NCBI GenBank assembly: GCA_964615935.1 | Contig: CAZTTG010000008.1 | Location: forward strand, 31,378-95,377 | DNA: 64,000 nt | DNA from: CAZTTG01 sp964615935 | GTDB taxonomy: Bacteria; Planctomycetota; UBA1135; GCA-002686595 | Reading direction: 5' to 3' | Shown here: in pieces, positions 17,401 to 24,591 of the stretch | How positions within the stretch are numbered: position 1 is the stretch's first letter | Layout of the letters: each line of letters starts with the position of its first letter | Notes under the pieces: generated by a model | What the model saw: the letters and a program-made list of their open reading frames with translations, nothing else | Told to the model about the DNA's origin: nothing | Databases searched by the model: none | Translations under genes and position numbers: made by a program

Positions 17401-18279
17401 GAAGAGCCCGCTGTTGAAGAAGAGCTTGCCCGAGGCCATGGTCCCGGTGCCGCCCCGTTGCCCGTACTGCTGCAGGTGGAAGTACTGGAACTCGCCGCGC
17501 TCCCGGTCGAAGGCGGCCGGCACCGCGCGGCCGTTGGGGACCAGCAGGTGCTCCTCGGTGGCCACCAGGTGCCCCTGCGCCGCGACCCCGCTCTCGGCGT
17601 TGGCGCCGCCGTGGGGCTGGGGCATGTAGATCGAGCCGGAGTCCTCGTCCAGCCAGATGCGCTCGCCGGTGCGCGCGTCCAGGGCGTGGACGTAGATCCC
17701 CTCGGTGGGCCAGATGCCGGCGGAGAAGTACACCACCCCGTCGCGCACCACCGGCCCTCCGCGCACGGGCCAGAGCGAGATCATGTGCTGGTTGCCGAGC
17801 ACCTTGCGGTGGTCGGGGCCGCCCAGCACCTTCCACAGGAGCGCTCCGTCGGCCGCAGCCAGGCAGTAGAGAGTGCCGTCGTCGCTGCCCACCAGCACCC
17901 GGTCCTCGAACACCGCCGGCGCGAAGCGCACCGGGCCCTCGGTGAAGAAGCTCCAGCGCGGCTCCCCGCTCCCGGCGTCGAGCGCGACGACCTTGCCGTC
18001 GGCCGAGCCGCCGTAGTAGAGGATCCCCCCCGCGATCACCGGCTGCAGGGCCCGATCGAAGGTCATGCGCTGCAGACCGGGCCAGGCGGGATCGGGCGGC
18101 TGCGCCGCGCGGTGGCTCCAGCGCAGCTCGAGCTTCTCCGGCAGGGCATCGTCGGTCCAGGCGCTGCGGGCCGCGTCGGCGCGGTACATGGGCCAGTCGC
18201 CGGCCGCGGCCGGGCCGGCGAGGAGCGCGGCGGCGATCGCGAGCCGTGCGGCGAATCCAACGGTAAGCGGTTCGTTCAT
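14464..18279 (-). CDS. Secreted PQQ-type double propeller with embedded methyltransferase
   Basis: 1271 aa from ATG 18279 (GGGGAG 7 nt upstream); the frame extends further upstream but without a start of similar quality. Residues 1-26 form a signal peptide ending GPAAAG. Residues ~28-415 hold PQQ-like (PF13360-type) blades such as GKVVALDAGSGEPRWSF. Residues ~445-570 are a class I SAM-methyltransferase domain with motif I LDVGCGGGELS (463-473), an acidic residue after strand 2 (VVALDSD) and LRPRGGVLCVGRPG. Residues ~605-1000 are a second propeller. Residues ~1015-1085 resemble a chitobiase/FN3-like domain (IRYTLDGSHPT), and a C-terminal jelly roll ends the protein. Fusion of an exported propeller with a SAM enzyme is odd because SAM is cytosolic, so the domain may only be structural. 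Substrate unknown. Confidence 0.78.
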   Translation of the reverse strand: MNEPLTVGFAARLAIAAALLAGPAAAGDWPMYRADAARSAWTDDALPEKLELRWSHRAAQPPDPAWPGLQRMTFDRALQPVIAGGILYYGGSADGKVVALDAGSGEPRWSFFTEGPVRFAPAVFEDRVLVGSDDGTLYCLAAADGALLWKVLGGPDHRKVLGNQHMISLWPVRGGPVVRDGVVYFSAGIWPTEGIYVHALDARTGERIWLDEDSGSIYMPQPHGGANAESGVAAQGHLVATEEHLLVPNGRAVPAAFDRERGEFQYFHLQQYGQRGGTGTMASGKLFFNSGLFFEAKTGSAQGETGGGVIAGLPDGVVTAGVGGLSVYEWQENEAAPGTRMLAKTLSVENVFPARSIAVAGRHAAVGGRGTFTIVDLEEGWRTCTKGVEGAVYGLAVADGKLFVSTTAGLILCYGEETGDPAPEPGMLTAEDIHVGDPLPDDLYKDAALEILGASGVREGYCLDVGCGGGELSNRLWWSLMFSERGMRVVALDSDPEAVAEARAEINAGLYGRGIAVHHGSLQDLSDYPPYFADLIISSRSVTEGADFLDLDQLRRLLRPRGGVLCVGRPGEMHVERRGPIEGEGSWTHQYASAGNPACSTDEVRGPLGMLWYRDVDQAMTQRHGRGPSPLCFEGRIYSLGLDSLVAVDAYNGRTLWEVPFEGILRAYDGDHLMGTAGTQSPYCVAPEGVYVRRGNRCTRLDPKSGTQLGQIRAPDGLGGEPGIWGWIACEDGILYGSLADPEHVVTYRYVEGGDLSMQLTESTALFAMDAEQPELRWVHPAEHSIRHNAIAAGGGRVYLIDRPLADFDRIKDEPRGEHPTGALLCLDGRTGDVLWEQREEIWGTTLALSVEHDSLLMCYQPTRFALTSEVGGRMAVFDAGTGERRWEGPAAYASRPLINDRTLYAQGGAWDLLTGDAAPFEFSRSYGCGILAGGRNLLVYRSATLGYMDLLRPSGTQNYGGIRPGCWINAIPAAGLVLVPEGTAGCVCSYPNRAWIALRSDDLRPPLAEPAGGAFSRPVEVELSADQPEVEIRYTLDGSHPTAGSPLYRRPILLAGSAELEARAFREGAAPSRVASFDFLIDPHLLPLDGEHWRVWDVGGEVASAPSHWRVVGEEVVQSSNIFLPPPEVGEVFERPYYGTLRIFEGGEGFADGELRLELHTTDDDGLGVAFRLRDEDHHYLFHMDRQRGYRVLARRDGDEYEVLASDRVAYLPNRWYELRVSLDGPEMAVSLDGEEILRARDRAWRRGTVALHCWGSQTVRYRRVAFEPR

Positions 18280-18385
18280 GCGGCGCTCCCCGGAGCGGGT
18301 GGGCGGGAGCCGCCCAGGATAACCGGCAATATCCCGCGGTGCAGGCCGCATGAAGAGCCCGATGGAGCGATCCAGGATCGAAGGA

Positions 18386-18400
18386 CCCGCCAGCGGCGGG
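18386..18400. promoter_or_regulatory. Small hairpin in divergent region
   Basis: CCCGCC-AGC-GGCGGG forms a compact stem in the 159-bp divergent gap between the propeller gene and the ABC operon. A GATCC-A-GGATC palindrome lies just upstream (~18379). Either could be an operator; nothing else supports it. Confidence 0.25.
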
Positions 18401-18424
18401 CTTGCCCCCCGAACCCCGCCCGGA

Positions 18425-18430
18425 TAGAAC
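18425..18430 (+). promoter_or_regulatory. -10 box TAGAAC, 8 nt before ATG (leaderless start)
   Basis: TAGAAC lies exactly 8 nt before the ATG at 18439, and no Shine-Dalgarno is present. This spacing puts the transcription start at or next to the initiation codon, as in leaderless bacterial genes. Confidence 0.4.
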
Positions 18431-18438
18431 CCAGCGCC

Positions 18439-19365
18439 ATGATCCGCACCCGGGCCATCCGCGTGGACTACGAGGGCGTCACCGCCGTCCGCGACCTGGA
18501 CCTCAACATCCCCGCGGGCGAAATCTTCGGCCTGATCGGCCCCAACGGGGCCGGCAAGACCAGCACCATCCGGGTGCTGGCGACCCTGCAGGAGCCCACC
18601 TACGGCGAGGTCCACATCGCCGGGCTCGACATCGCCGAGCACCCGGCCAGGGTGCGGCGGATCCTGGGGTACATGCCCGACCTGGCGCCGGTCTACGAGG
18701 ACCTGAAGTGCTGGGAGCTGCTGGACCTCTTCGCCGGGGCCTTCCATCTCCCGCGCGCCGGCCGCCGCGCCCGGGTGGACGAGTGCCTGGACCTGGTCAA
18801 CCTGCGCGAGAAGCGCGAGGCCCTGGCGGGCACCCTCTCGCGGGGCATGAAGCAGCGCCTGGTCCTGGCCAAGACCCTGCTCCCCGACCCCCAGGTGCTA
18901 CTGCTGGACGAGCCCGCCAGCGGGCTGGACCCCTACGGCCGCATCGAGATGCGGGACACGCTCAAGCGCCTGTGCGAGACCGGCAACACGGTCCTGATCT
19001 CGTCGCACATCCTGAGCGAGCTCTCCGGCTTCTGCACCTCGATCGGGATCATGCAGCGGGGTCGCCTCCTGGTCAGCGGGGAGATCGACGAAATCGCCGG
19101 CCGCCTGGCGCCGGGCCGGCGGCTGGTGGTGGAGCTCCTGCAGCCCGATGAGCGGGCCCTGGCCCTCTTCGACGAGCTGGAGGGGGTCTCGGTGGCCGAG
19201 CGCTCGGAGGAGCGGGTCGAGCTCGACTTCGCCGGGACGGACGCCGAGGCGGTCGAGCTCCTGCGCCGGCTGGTGCGCGAGGGCCTGCCGGTGAAGGCCT
19301 TCCACGAGCGCCACATGGACGTGGAGGACATCCTGCTGCAGGTCGGCGCCCGGGAGGTGATGTGA
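18439..19365 (+). CDS. ABC transporter ATP-binding protein
   Basis: 308 aa, ATG 18439. Walker A GPNGAGKT (34-41), signature LSRGMKQRL, Walker B LLLDEPASGLD and the switch His in ISSHIL are all intact. A ~90-residue C-terminal extension is typical of the CcmA/NatA/GldA-type ABC-2 ATPases that power gliding, polysaccharide or multidrug export. The final codons overlap the permease start by 4 nt (GTGA), so the two form one transporter. Start inferred as leaderless. Substrate unknown. Confidence 0.92.
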   Translation: MIRTRAIRVDYEGVTAVRDLDLNIPAGEIFGLIGPNGAGKTSTIRVLATLQEPTYGEVHIAGLDIAEHPARVRRILGYMPDLAPVYEDLKCWELLDLFAGAFHLPRAGRRARVDECLDLVNLREKREALAGTLSRGMKQRLVLAKTLLPDPQVLLLDEPASGLDPYGRIEMRDTLKRLCETGNTVLISSHILSELSGFCTSIGIMQRGRLLVSGEIDEIAGRLAPGRRLVVELLQPDERALALFDELEGVSVAERSEERVELDFAGTDAEAVELLRRLVREGLPVKAFHERHMDVEDILLQVGAREVM

Positions 19366-21017
19366 GCATCGCGAACGCCCTCGCCTCCCTGAACCTCCTG
19401 ACCAACCCGATCTGCGTCAAGGGGGTGCGCGAGCGGCTGCGTGCCAAGCACGCCCTCTCCTGGGGGTTGGTGGTGCTCACCATCACCGCCTTCGTCAGCC
19501 TGCTGGTCTACCTGACGGGAACGAGGCAGGACCTGCTGACGAGCAAGGAGGCCGCCCAGGGGATGTTCGTGCCCATCGTGGTCATCCAGGGCATCCTCCT
19601 GATGTTCCTGGGCGTGGGCAGCGTCACCTCGGGCCTGATCCTGGAGCGCGTCGGGGGCCTCCTGGACTACCAGCGCCTGACCCCCATGCGGCCATCGGCC
19701 AAGATCCTCGGCTATCTCTTCGGCCTGCCGGCGCGCGAGTACTTCCTGTTCGCGCTGACGCTCCCCTTCCTGGCCTTCGCGGTATGGGTGGGCGAGATCC
19801 CGATCTCGGCCCTGCTGCACGGCTACTCGGTGCTCTTCAGCTCGGTGTGCCTCTACCACATGACCGCGCTGGTGGTGGGCATGACCCTGAGAAAGCCGCG
19901 CCAGGCCTCCTTCGTCGTGCGCATCGCCATCGTGGTGCTGTACCTGGGCCTGCCGAAGCTCTCCCTGGTGGGCATGACCTTCTTCGAGCACCTCACCATC
20001 CTGCCCACCCTGCGGCGCATCCTGAGCACCGAGCTCTCCCTCCCCGAGTTCACCGGCCAGTTCGCCGCTCCCGACGTGGCCTTCTTCGACTGGTTCCTGC
20101 ACCCGACGACCTTCACCCTGATGGTGCAGGGCTTCCTCTTCGCCTCCATGTTCGCCGTGGTGCACCGCAAGTGGTCCCGGGAGCACGGGCACCCCTTCTC
20201 CAAGCCACTCGCCCTGGTCTTCTACGCCGTCGCGCTCCTCTTCCTGGTCGGCGGTCTGTGGCCCATCGTCGCGAACGACGCGGTGTACCGGGGCCTGACC
20301 GGGCGGGTGGGCGGCTGGCCCATCCCGCGGGTGGAGGTCCTGGGGATGCTCACGTACGTGCTGCTCGTGATCTCGGGCCTGATCTGCCTGTTCCTGATCC
20401 ACGTGCAATCGCCCTCGCGCCTGATCTCCCTAAAGGGCCTGCGGCGCGCGAGGAAGCTCTCGCTCCCGCGCGTGCCGCCGTCTAGCGACGCGGCCTCGAG
20501 CCTGCCGCTGACCCTCGCCATGGTCGCCCTGACCGCGGCTGGCTGCGCCGTCCTGCTGGTCCTGGCCGCGGAGAACGAGGTCCTCTTCGAGAGCCTCCCG
20601 CCGTGGGTGTCCGGCCTGGCGCCGCTGGCGCTCTTCGCGTCCGTGGCCCTCTCCGTCCAGGCCCTGCGCGAGCGCTTCAGCCCGCGGGCCTTCTACGTCT
20701 CCGTCTTCCTGCTCTGGACCCTGCCGCTCTTCACCGGGCTGGTGATGTACGCCGCCTGGGAGGCCTGGGTGGCCGGCACCTACGTCGCGCTGCCCTTCCC
20801 CCCCATGGCCCTGTACCTGGCGGTGGCCTGGTTCCTGGACGGGGGGACGCCCGGGATCCGGGAGATCGTGCCGCCCGTGCTCCACCCCCACCTGGGAGGC
20901 ATGACCTTCTCGGCCACCCTGCTGTACGGAGGGCTGGCGCTCGCTCTGCAGATCGAGCGCTTCCGTTGGCGCGCGGACCTGCGACAGCGCGTCCGCGCCG
21001 AGTCAGAGGCGGCCTGA
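19362..21017 (+). CDS. ABC-2 type transporter permease
   Basis: 551 aa from GTG 19362, inside the stop codon of the ATPase gene. About a dozen hydrophobic segments are visible, e.g. WGLVVLTITAFVSLLVYL, IVVIQGILLMFLGVG, MFAVVH and LLLVISGLICLFLI. The central AYRxW-like region and the VERVGGLLDYQRLTPM loop near residue 95 fit the N-terminal half of ABC-2 permeases. It is longer than single permease halves, perhaps two 6-TM units fused. No partner binding protein is adjacent, so an exporter is more likely than an importer. The TGA lies in a hairpin shared with the convergent ribokinase gene. Confidence 0.8.
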   Translation: MSIANALASLNLLTNPICVKGVRERLRAKHALSWGLVVLTITAFVSLLVYLTGTRQDLLTSKEAAQGMFVPIVVIQGILLMFLGVGSVTSGLILERVGGLLDYQRLTPMRPSAKILGYLFGLPAREYFLFALTLPFLAFAVWVGEIPISALLHGYSVLFSSVCLYHMTALVVGMTLRKPRQASFVVRIAIVVLYLGLPKLSLVGMTFFEHLTILPTLRRILSTELSLPEFTGQFAAPDVAFFDWFLHPTTFTLMVQGFLFASMFAVVHRKWSREHGHPFSKPLALVFYAVALLFLVGGLWPIVANDAVYRGLTGRVGGWPIPRVEVLGMLTYVLLVISGLICLFLIHVQSPSRLISLKGLRRARKLSLPRVPPSSDAASSLPLTLAMVALTAAGCAVLLVLAAENEVLFESLPPWVSGLAPLALFASVALSVQALRERFSPRAFYVSVFLLWTLPLFTGLVMYAAWEAWVAGTYVALPFPPMALYLAVAWFLDGGTPGIREIVPPVLHPHLGGMTFSATLLYGGLALALQIERFRWRADLRQRVRAESEAA

Positions 21018-21036
21018 GCGGCGCGCCGACTCAGGC
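21012..21036. terminator. Stop-codon-pairing hairpin, permease/ribokinase
   Basis: GCCTGAG (21012-21018) pairs perfectly with CTCAGGC (21030-21036) around a self-complementary CGGCGCGCCG loop. The TGA of the permease and the TGA of the convergent ribokinase lie opposite each other in the stem. Confidence 0.5.
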
Positions 21037-21957
21037 GCCGCAGAGGGCCTCGACCTCCTCGCGGCGCGGCAGCGAGCTCTGGGCGCCGGGGACCGTCGCG
21101 GCCAGGGCGCCCGCCGCGCAGGCGATCGCCAGGGCCCGCTCGCGATCCTCCCGCGGCCCCCAGCAGGCCGCCAGCGCGCCGACGAAGGCGTCGCCGCAGC
21201 CGGTGGTGTCCACGACCTCGACCTCGCGGGCCGGCGCGGAGATCGATCGCGCGCCGTCCCAGAGCAGCGCGCCCTCGCGGCCCAGGGTCAGCACCGCGTG
21301 CCCCGCTCCCAGATCGCCCAGGCCGCGGGCCAGCTCCTCGGGATCGGTCGCGGGATCCCTCCCCGCGAGCTGGGCCGCCTCAACCCGGTTGACCACCAGC
21401 ACCTCGACCTGCTGCAGGAGCTCGATCGGGAGGCTGCGGGCCGGGGCCGCGTTGAGCATCAGCGGAGTCCCGCCGGCGGCCGCGATGCGGGCGGCCGCGA
21501 GCAGGGCCCGGACCGGCACCTCGAGCTGGGCCACCAGCAGATCGGAGGCGGCGATCTCGTCCCGCGCGGCCTCGACGTCGGAGGGCCCCACCTCGGCGTT
21601 GGCGCCCGAGGCCACCACGATGGTGTTCTCGCCGGCCTCGTCCACGGTGATGAGGGCCGTGCCGGTGGCCGACTCCTCGGACTCGCGGATCAGGCCGGTG
21701 TCGATGCCCTCCTCCCACAGCCCTCGGAGGAGCTGGCTCCCGTGCGCGTCCCGGCCCACGGCCGCGATCATCTGCACCGCCGCGCCCATGCGCCGGGCGG
21801 CCACCGCCTGGTTGGCGCCCTTGCCCCCGGCGAAGGTCCGGAAGGGACCACCCAGGATGGTCTCGCCCGGCGCCGGGAAGCGCGGCGTGCGCACGACCAG
21901 GTCCATGTTGATCGAGCCCAGGACGCAGATCCGGGGCGCGCCGATGGGCGTCACCAT
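21031..21957 (-). CDS. rbsK: Ribokinase (PfkB family)
   Basis: 308 aa from ATG 21957, preceded by GGAG; the GTG 36 nt further upstream lies deep in the sulfatase gene and is less likely. The N-terminal substrate motif GSINMDLVVR, the GGKGANQAVA loop (PfkB signature 1) and the DTTGCGDAFVGAL block (signature 2, catalytic Asp in the GCGD anion hole) are complete. Length equals that of known ribokinases (~309 aa). The start overlaps the sulfatase stop by 7 nt, so the two are co-translated. This suggests use of a pentose or related sugar released from sulfated glycans. Ribose specificity is not proven. Confidence 0.88.
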   Translation of the reverse strand: MVTPIGAPRICVLGSINMDLVVRTPRFPAPGETILGGPFRTFAGGKGANQAVAARRMGAAVQMIAAVGRDAHGSQLLRGLWEEGIDTGLIRESEESATGTALITVDEAGENTIVVASGANAEVGPSDVEAARDEIAASDLLVAQLEVPVRALLAAARIAAAGGTPLMLNAAPARSLPIELLQQVEVLVVNRVEAAQLAGRDPATDPEELARGLGDLGAGHAVLTLGREGALLWDGARSISAPAREVEVVDTTGCGDAFVGALAACWGPREDRERALAIACAAGALAATVPGAQSSLPRREEVEALCGA

Positions 21958-23264
21958 CGGGCCGGCTCCGTCTCCCGGCTCCAGGCGTTCCACATCCGCA
22001 TGAGCTCCTGCACCCGCTCGGGCTCTTCGGCGGCCAGGTCCCGCGATTCGACCGGGTCCCGGGCCAGGTCGAACAGCATGGGATCACCCTCTCCGCGGCG
22101 CAGCAGCTTCCAGTCACCGTCGCGGATGGCCAGGTTCTGCTTCCGCTTCCAGAAGAGCGTCTCGTGGGGACGGCCCGCTTCTCCGCCGGTCAGGTAGGGG
22201 ACCAGGTCGACCCCGTCCAGCGGCCTCGCCGGGGGGCCCGCCTGCCCCGCCGCGGCGATGGCGGTGGCGAAGACGTCCAGCGTGCTGACCGGCTGCTCGA
22301 ACACCTCGCCCGCGGGCAGGACCGCGGGCCAGCGCACCAGGAAGGGGACCCGGATGCCGCCCTCGAAGGGCGTCCCCTTGGTCCCGCGCAGGGGCTCGTT
22401 GATCGAGGCGTTGGTCTTGGCGCCGCCGTTGTCGTTGACGAAGAACAGCAGCGTGCGGTCGGCGATGCCGTTGCTCTCCAGGCGGTCCAGGACCATGCCC
22501 ACGGCCTCGTCCATCAGGAGGGTCATGGCCACCAGCTTGCGGCGCCGCGCATCGTCCATCTCCTCCACTCCCTCGAGCACCTCGGGCAGCGCGTGCATGG
22601 GGGTGTGCACGGCGTTGAAGGAGAGGTACAGGAAGAAGGGCCGGTCGCGGTTCTGATCGACGTAGGCCGCCGCCTGCCGGCCCAGCTCCAGGGTCATGTA
22701 GTCGAAGTCTTCCTCGATCGGCTCCTCGTCGCGCAGGAGCCGGTTCAGCCGCGTCCCCTCGATGGGCCAGTAGCTGCGGGAGCCCTGGAGGAAGCCGAAG
22801 AAGTCGTCGAAGCCCCGCTGCAGGGGGTGGAAGTGATCCGCGTAGCCCAGGTGCCACTTGCCCAGGCCGATGGTTCGGTACCCCAGCCCGCGCAGGACCT
22901 CGGGCAGGAGGGTCTCGGTGAGCGGCAGGCCGTTCACCTCGCTGAACTTGGGTGGGATGTTGAGCTCGTGGCCGAAGCGCTGCTGGTAGCGCCCGGTCAG
23001 CAGGCCCGCCCGCGAGGGGCTGCAGACCGAAGCGGTGACGTAGCCGTTGGTGAAGCGGATCCCGCCGGCCGCGATCGAGTCCAGGTGGGGCGTGTGGATC
23101 GCCCCGCTGCCCTGGAAGGAGAAGTCGGCGTACCCCGCATCGTCGGACACGATGACCACGACGTTGGGCGGAACGGCGCCCGCGCCTCCCTCCCCCCCCG
23201 GAGGGGCGGCGCAGGCGAGGGCCAGGAGGAGGAGGGGGGCGGGTTTCCAGGATCGATTCGTCAT
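21951..23264 (-). CDS. Lipoprotein sulfatase (type I, FGly)
   Basis: 437 aa from ATG 23264 (GGGAG upstream). A lipoprotein signal with lipobox LALAC (Cys18) predicts attachment to a membrane. The sulfatase metal site begins VIVSDDAGY. The FGly site CSPSR (Cys81, in SVCSPSRAGLLTGR) is the canonical C-X-P-S-R to be oxidised to formylglycine. HLGY and the C-terminal DNGGAKTN block complete the active site. Such enzymes hydrolyse sulfate esters of algal polysaccharides and glycosaminoglycans and are expanded in planctomycetes. Co-translated with ribokinase. No sulfatase-maturing enzyme is in the window. Confidence 0.92.
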   Translation of the reverse strand: MTNRSWKPAPLLLLALACAAPPGGEGGAGAVPPNVVVIVSDDAGYADFSFQGSGAIHTPHLDSIAAGGIRFTNGYVTASVCSPSRAGLLTGRYQQRFGHELNIPPKFSEVNGLPLTETLLPEVLRGLGYRTIGLGKWHLGYADHFHPLQRGFDDFFGFLQGSRSYWPIEGTRLNRLLRDEEPIEEDFDYMTLELGRQAAAYVDQNRDRPFFLYLSFNAVHTPMHALPEVLEGVEEMDDARRRKLVAMTLLMDEAVGMVLDRLESNGIADRTLLFFVNDNGGAKTNASINEPLRGTKGTPFEGGIRVPFLVRWPAVLPAGEVFEQPVSTLDVFATAIAAAGQAGPPARPLDGVDLVPYLTGGEAGRPHETLFWKRKQNLAIRDGDWKLLRRGEGDPMLFDLARDPVESRDLAAEEPERVQELMRMWNAWSRETEPARW

Positions 23265-23313
23265 GGCGGCTCCCAAGGGACGGACCGGAGGGCCGTCGGA
23301 CTGCAAGCTCTTG

Positions 23314-24435
23314 TCACGCACTCCGCTCCTCATACGTCAACCCGAACACGGTATCGGTCATCCAGCGCTTGAATCCCGCGTTGTCCATGAACTGCTTGAA
23401 CAGCTCCGTGTCGTCCTTCATCACCGCCGTCATCACCCTCAGCAGGGCCCGGTCGTGCTCGATGCGCGCGTTCTGCTTGTCGGAATGCCGCTTGGCGTTG
23501 CGGTACGCGGTGTCGGCCGCTACCCGGGCCGGGATCTCCTGGGTGATGAGCCGGTGCACCCGGTCGGCATCCGCCCAGGGGATGTTGCCGAACTGGTCGT
23601 TGAAGGCCTTGATGATGTTCGACAGCCGGTCCAGCTCGGGCTCTGGCTTGTGGCCGCCGCCCGCGGCCGGCACCGGCTCGATCCGCGCGTCCTCGTCCGG
23701 GAGCAGGATCTGCTGCACCGCCCGCTTCTCGACCCGGTAGCTGTCCATGTCGATGGCCTCGAGGATGCCTCGCGAGAGGTCCTCCTCCACCGGGGCGGGC
23801 AGCTTGGGCACCAGGAAGTCCAGGAAGATCGAGCGCGTCTCCCACTCGGCGTTCGTGTAGGGCAGCAAGGAGGACAGGAAGCCGTAGGTGCGGACGAAGG
23901 CCTTGGCCTTGCCCTTGAAATCCACCTGCCCGTCCTCGTCCAGCTCGGACCGGTAGACCGCCACGCAGGCGTCGAGGATCGGATCGAGCTGGTCGCGCTC
24001 CGCCCCGCCGAGGTAGCGCCGCACGAAGTCGTCGATCTGTGCCGGCGAGTAGACCTGCCGCCCGTCCAGGTCCGCCTGCAGATCGTGCAGCCGGTCGGGA
24101 TCGGTCTCATCGGCCAGGATCGTGGTGCGATAGTAGTCGGAGAAGGCCTCCCGGATGGTGTCGGTGTCGTTCATGAAGTCCAGGACGAAGACGTCGTGCT
24201 TCTTCGGGTGGGCCCGGTTGAGCCGCGAGAGCGCCTGCACCGCCTTGATGCCCGAGAGGATCTTGTCCACGTACATGGTGTGCAGCAGCGGCTCGTCGTA
24301 CCCGGTCTGGAACTTGTCCGCGCAGACCAGGAAGCGGTAGGGATCCTCCTTGATCCTGGCCGGGATCTGGCCCGAGGGAAATCCATTGCAGGGCTCCTGA
24401 CACATGCGCCCCGATTCATGCAACCATCCGCTCAT
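23314..24435 (-). pseudogene. hsdR: hsdR, C-terminal fragment after MITE insertion
   Basis: This frame encodes the end of the type I restriction translocase: helicase motifs IV-VI (DPYRFLVCADKFQTGYDEPLL, QALSRLNRAHPKK) and the C-terminal helical region. Homology begins at NGFPSG (first hsdR base 24388); the ~15 residues before it, starting ATG 24435, come from the inserted element. The insert is 203 bp plus a 5-bp duplication (208 nt, not a multiple of 3), so this part is out of frame with the N-terminal part. Removing it restores the continuous ASLN-GFPS reading. Expression of the fragment from the ATG inside the element is possible but would not give a restriction subunit. Confidence 0.88.
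24384..24388. repeat. Target-site duplication CATTG (left copy)
   Basis: CATTG at 24384-24388 is repeated exactly at 24592-24596, flanking the inverted-repeat element. Confidence 0.8.
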
Positions 24436-24591
24436 GGCTCAGCAGGGAAACGGCGTGTCGGGCTCGCTCCCTGGTCGGTGTCGATCGCGGCCCCCGTCAA
24501 AGCGTTGCATACCTTATGACGCACCCCCTCATCGTGAATGAACGGCATTCGGCCAATGCCGCCACTCCACGCACCTATGTCAGGAGCCCTG
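24389..24591. mobile_element. 203-bp MITE-like element in hsdR
   Basis: Both ends read CAGGGCTCCTGACA inwards: 14 bp perfect (left 24389-24402, right 24578-24591), with scattered matches to ~21 bp. It is flanked by the 5-bp direct repeat CATTG. It has no plausible transposase ORF, so it must be mobilised in trans by an unseen transposase. An internal GGCATT/AATGCC inverted repeat lies near 24544-24560. The element supplies an in-frame TAG to the hsdR N-terminal part a few codons past the junction. I do not recognise the IS family from the termini. Confidence 0.82.

Noticed and set aside
24389..24591. The hsdR interruption as a programmed frameshift or intein
   Set aside because: The insert has terminal inverted repeats and a target duplication, carries stop codons in frame and has no splicing motifs.
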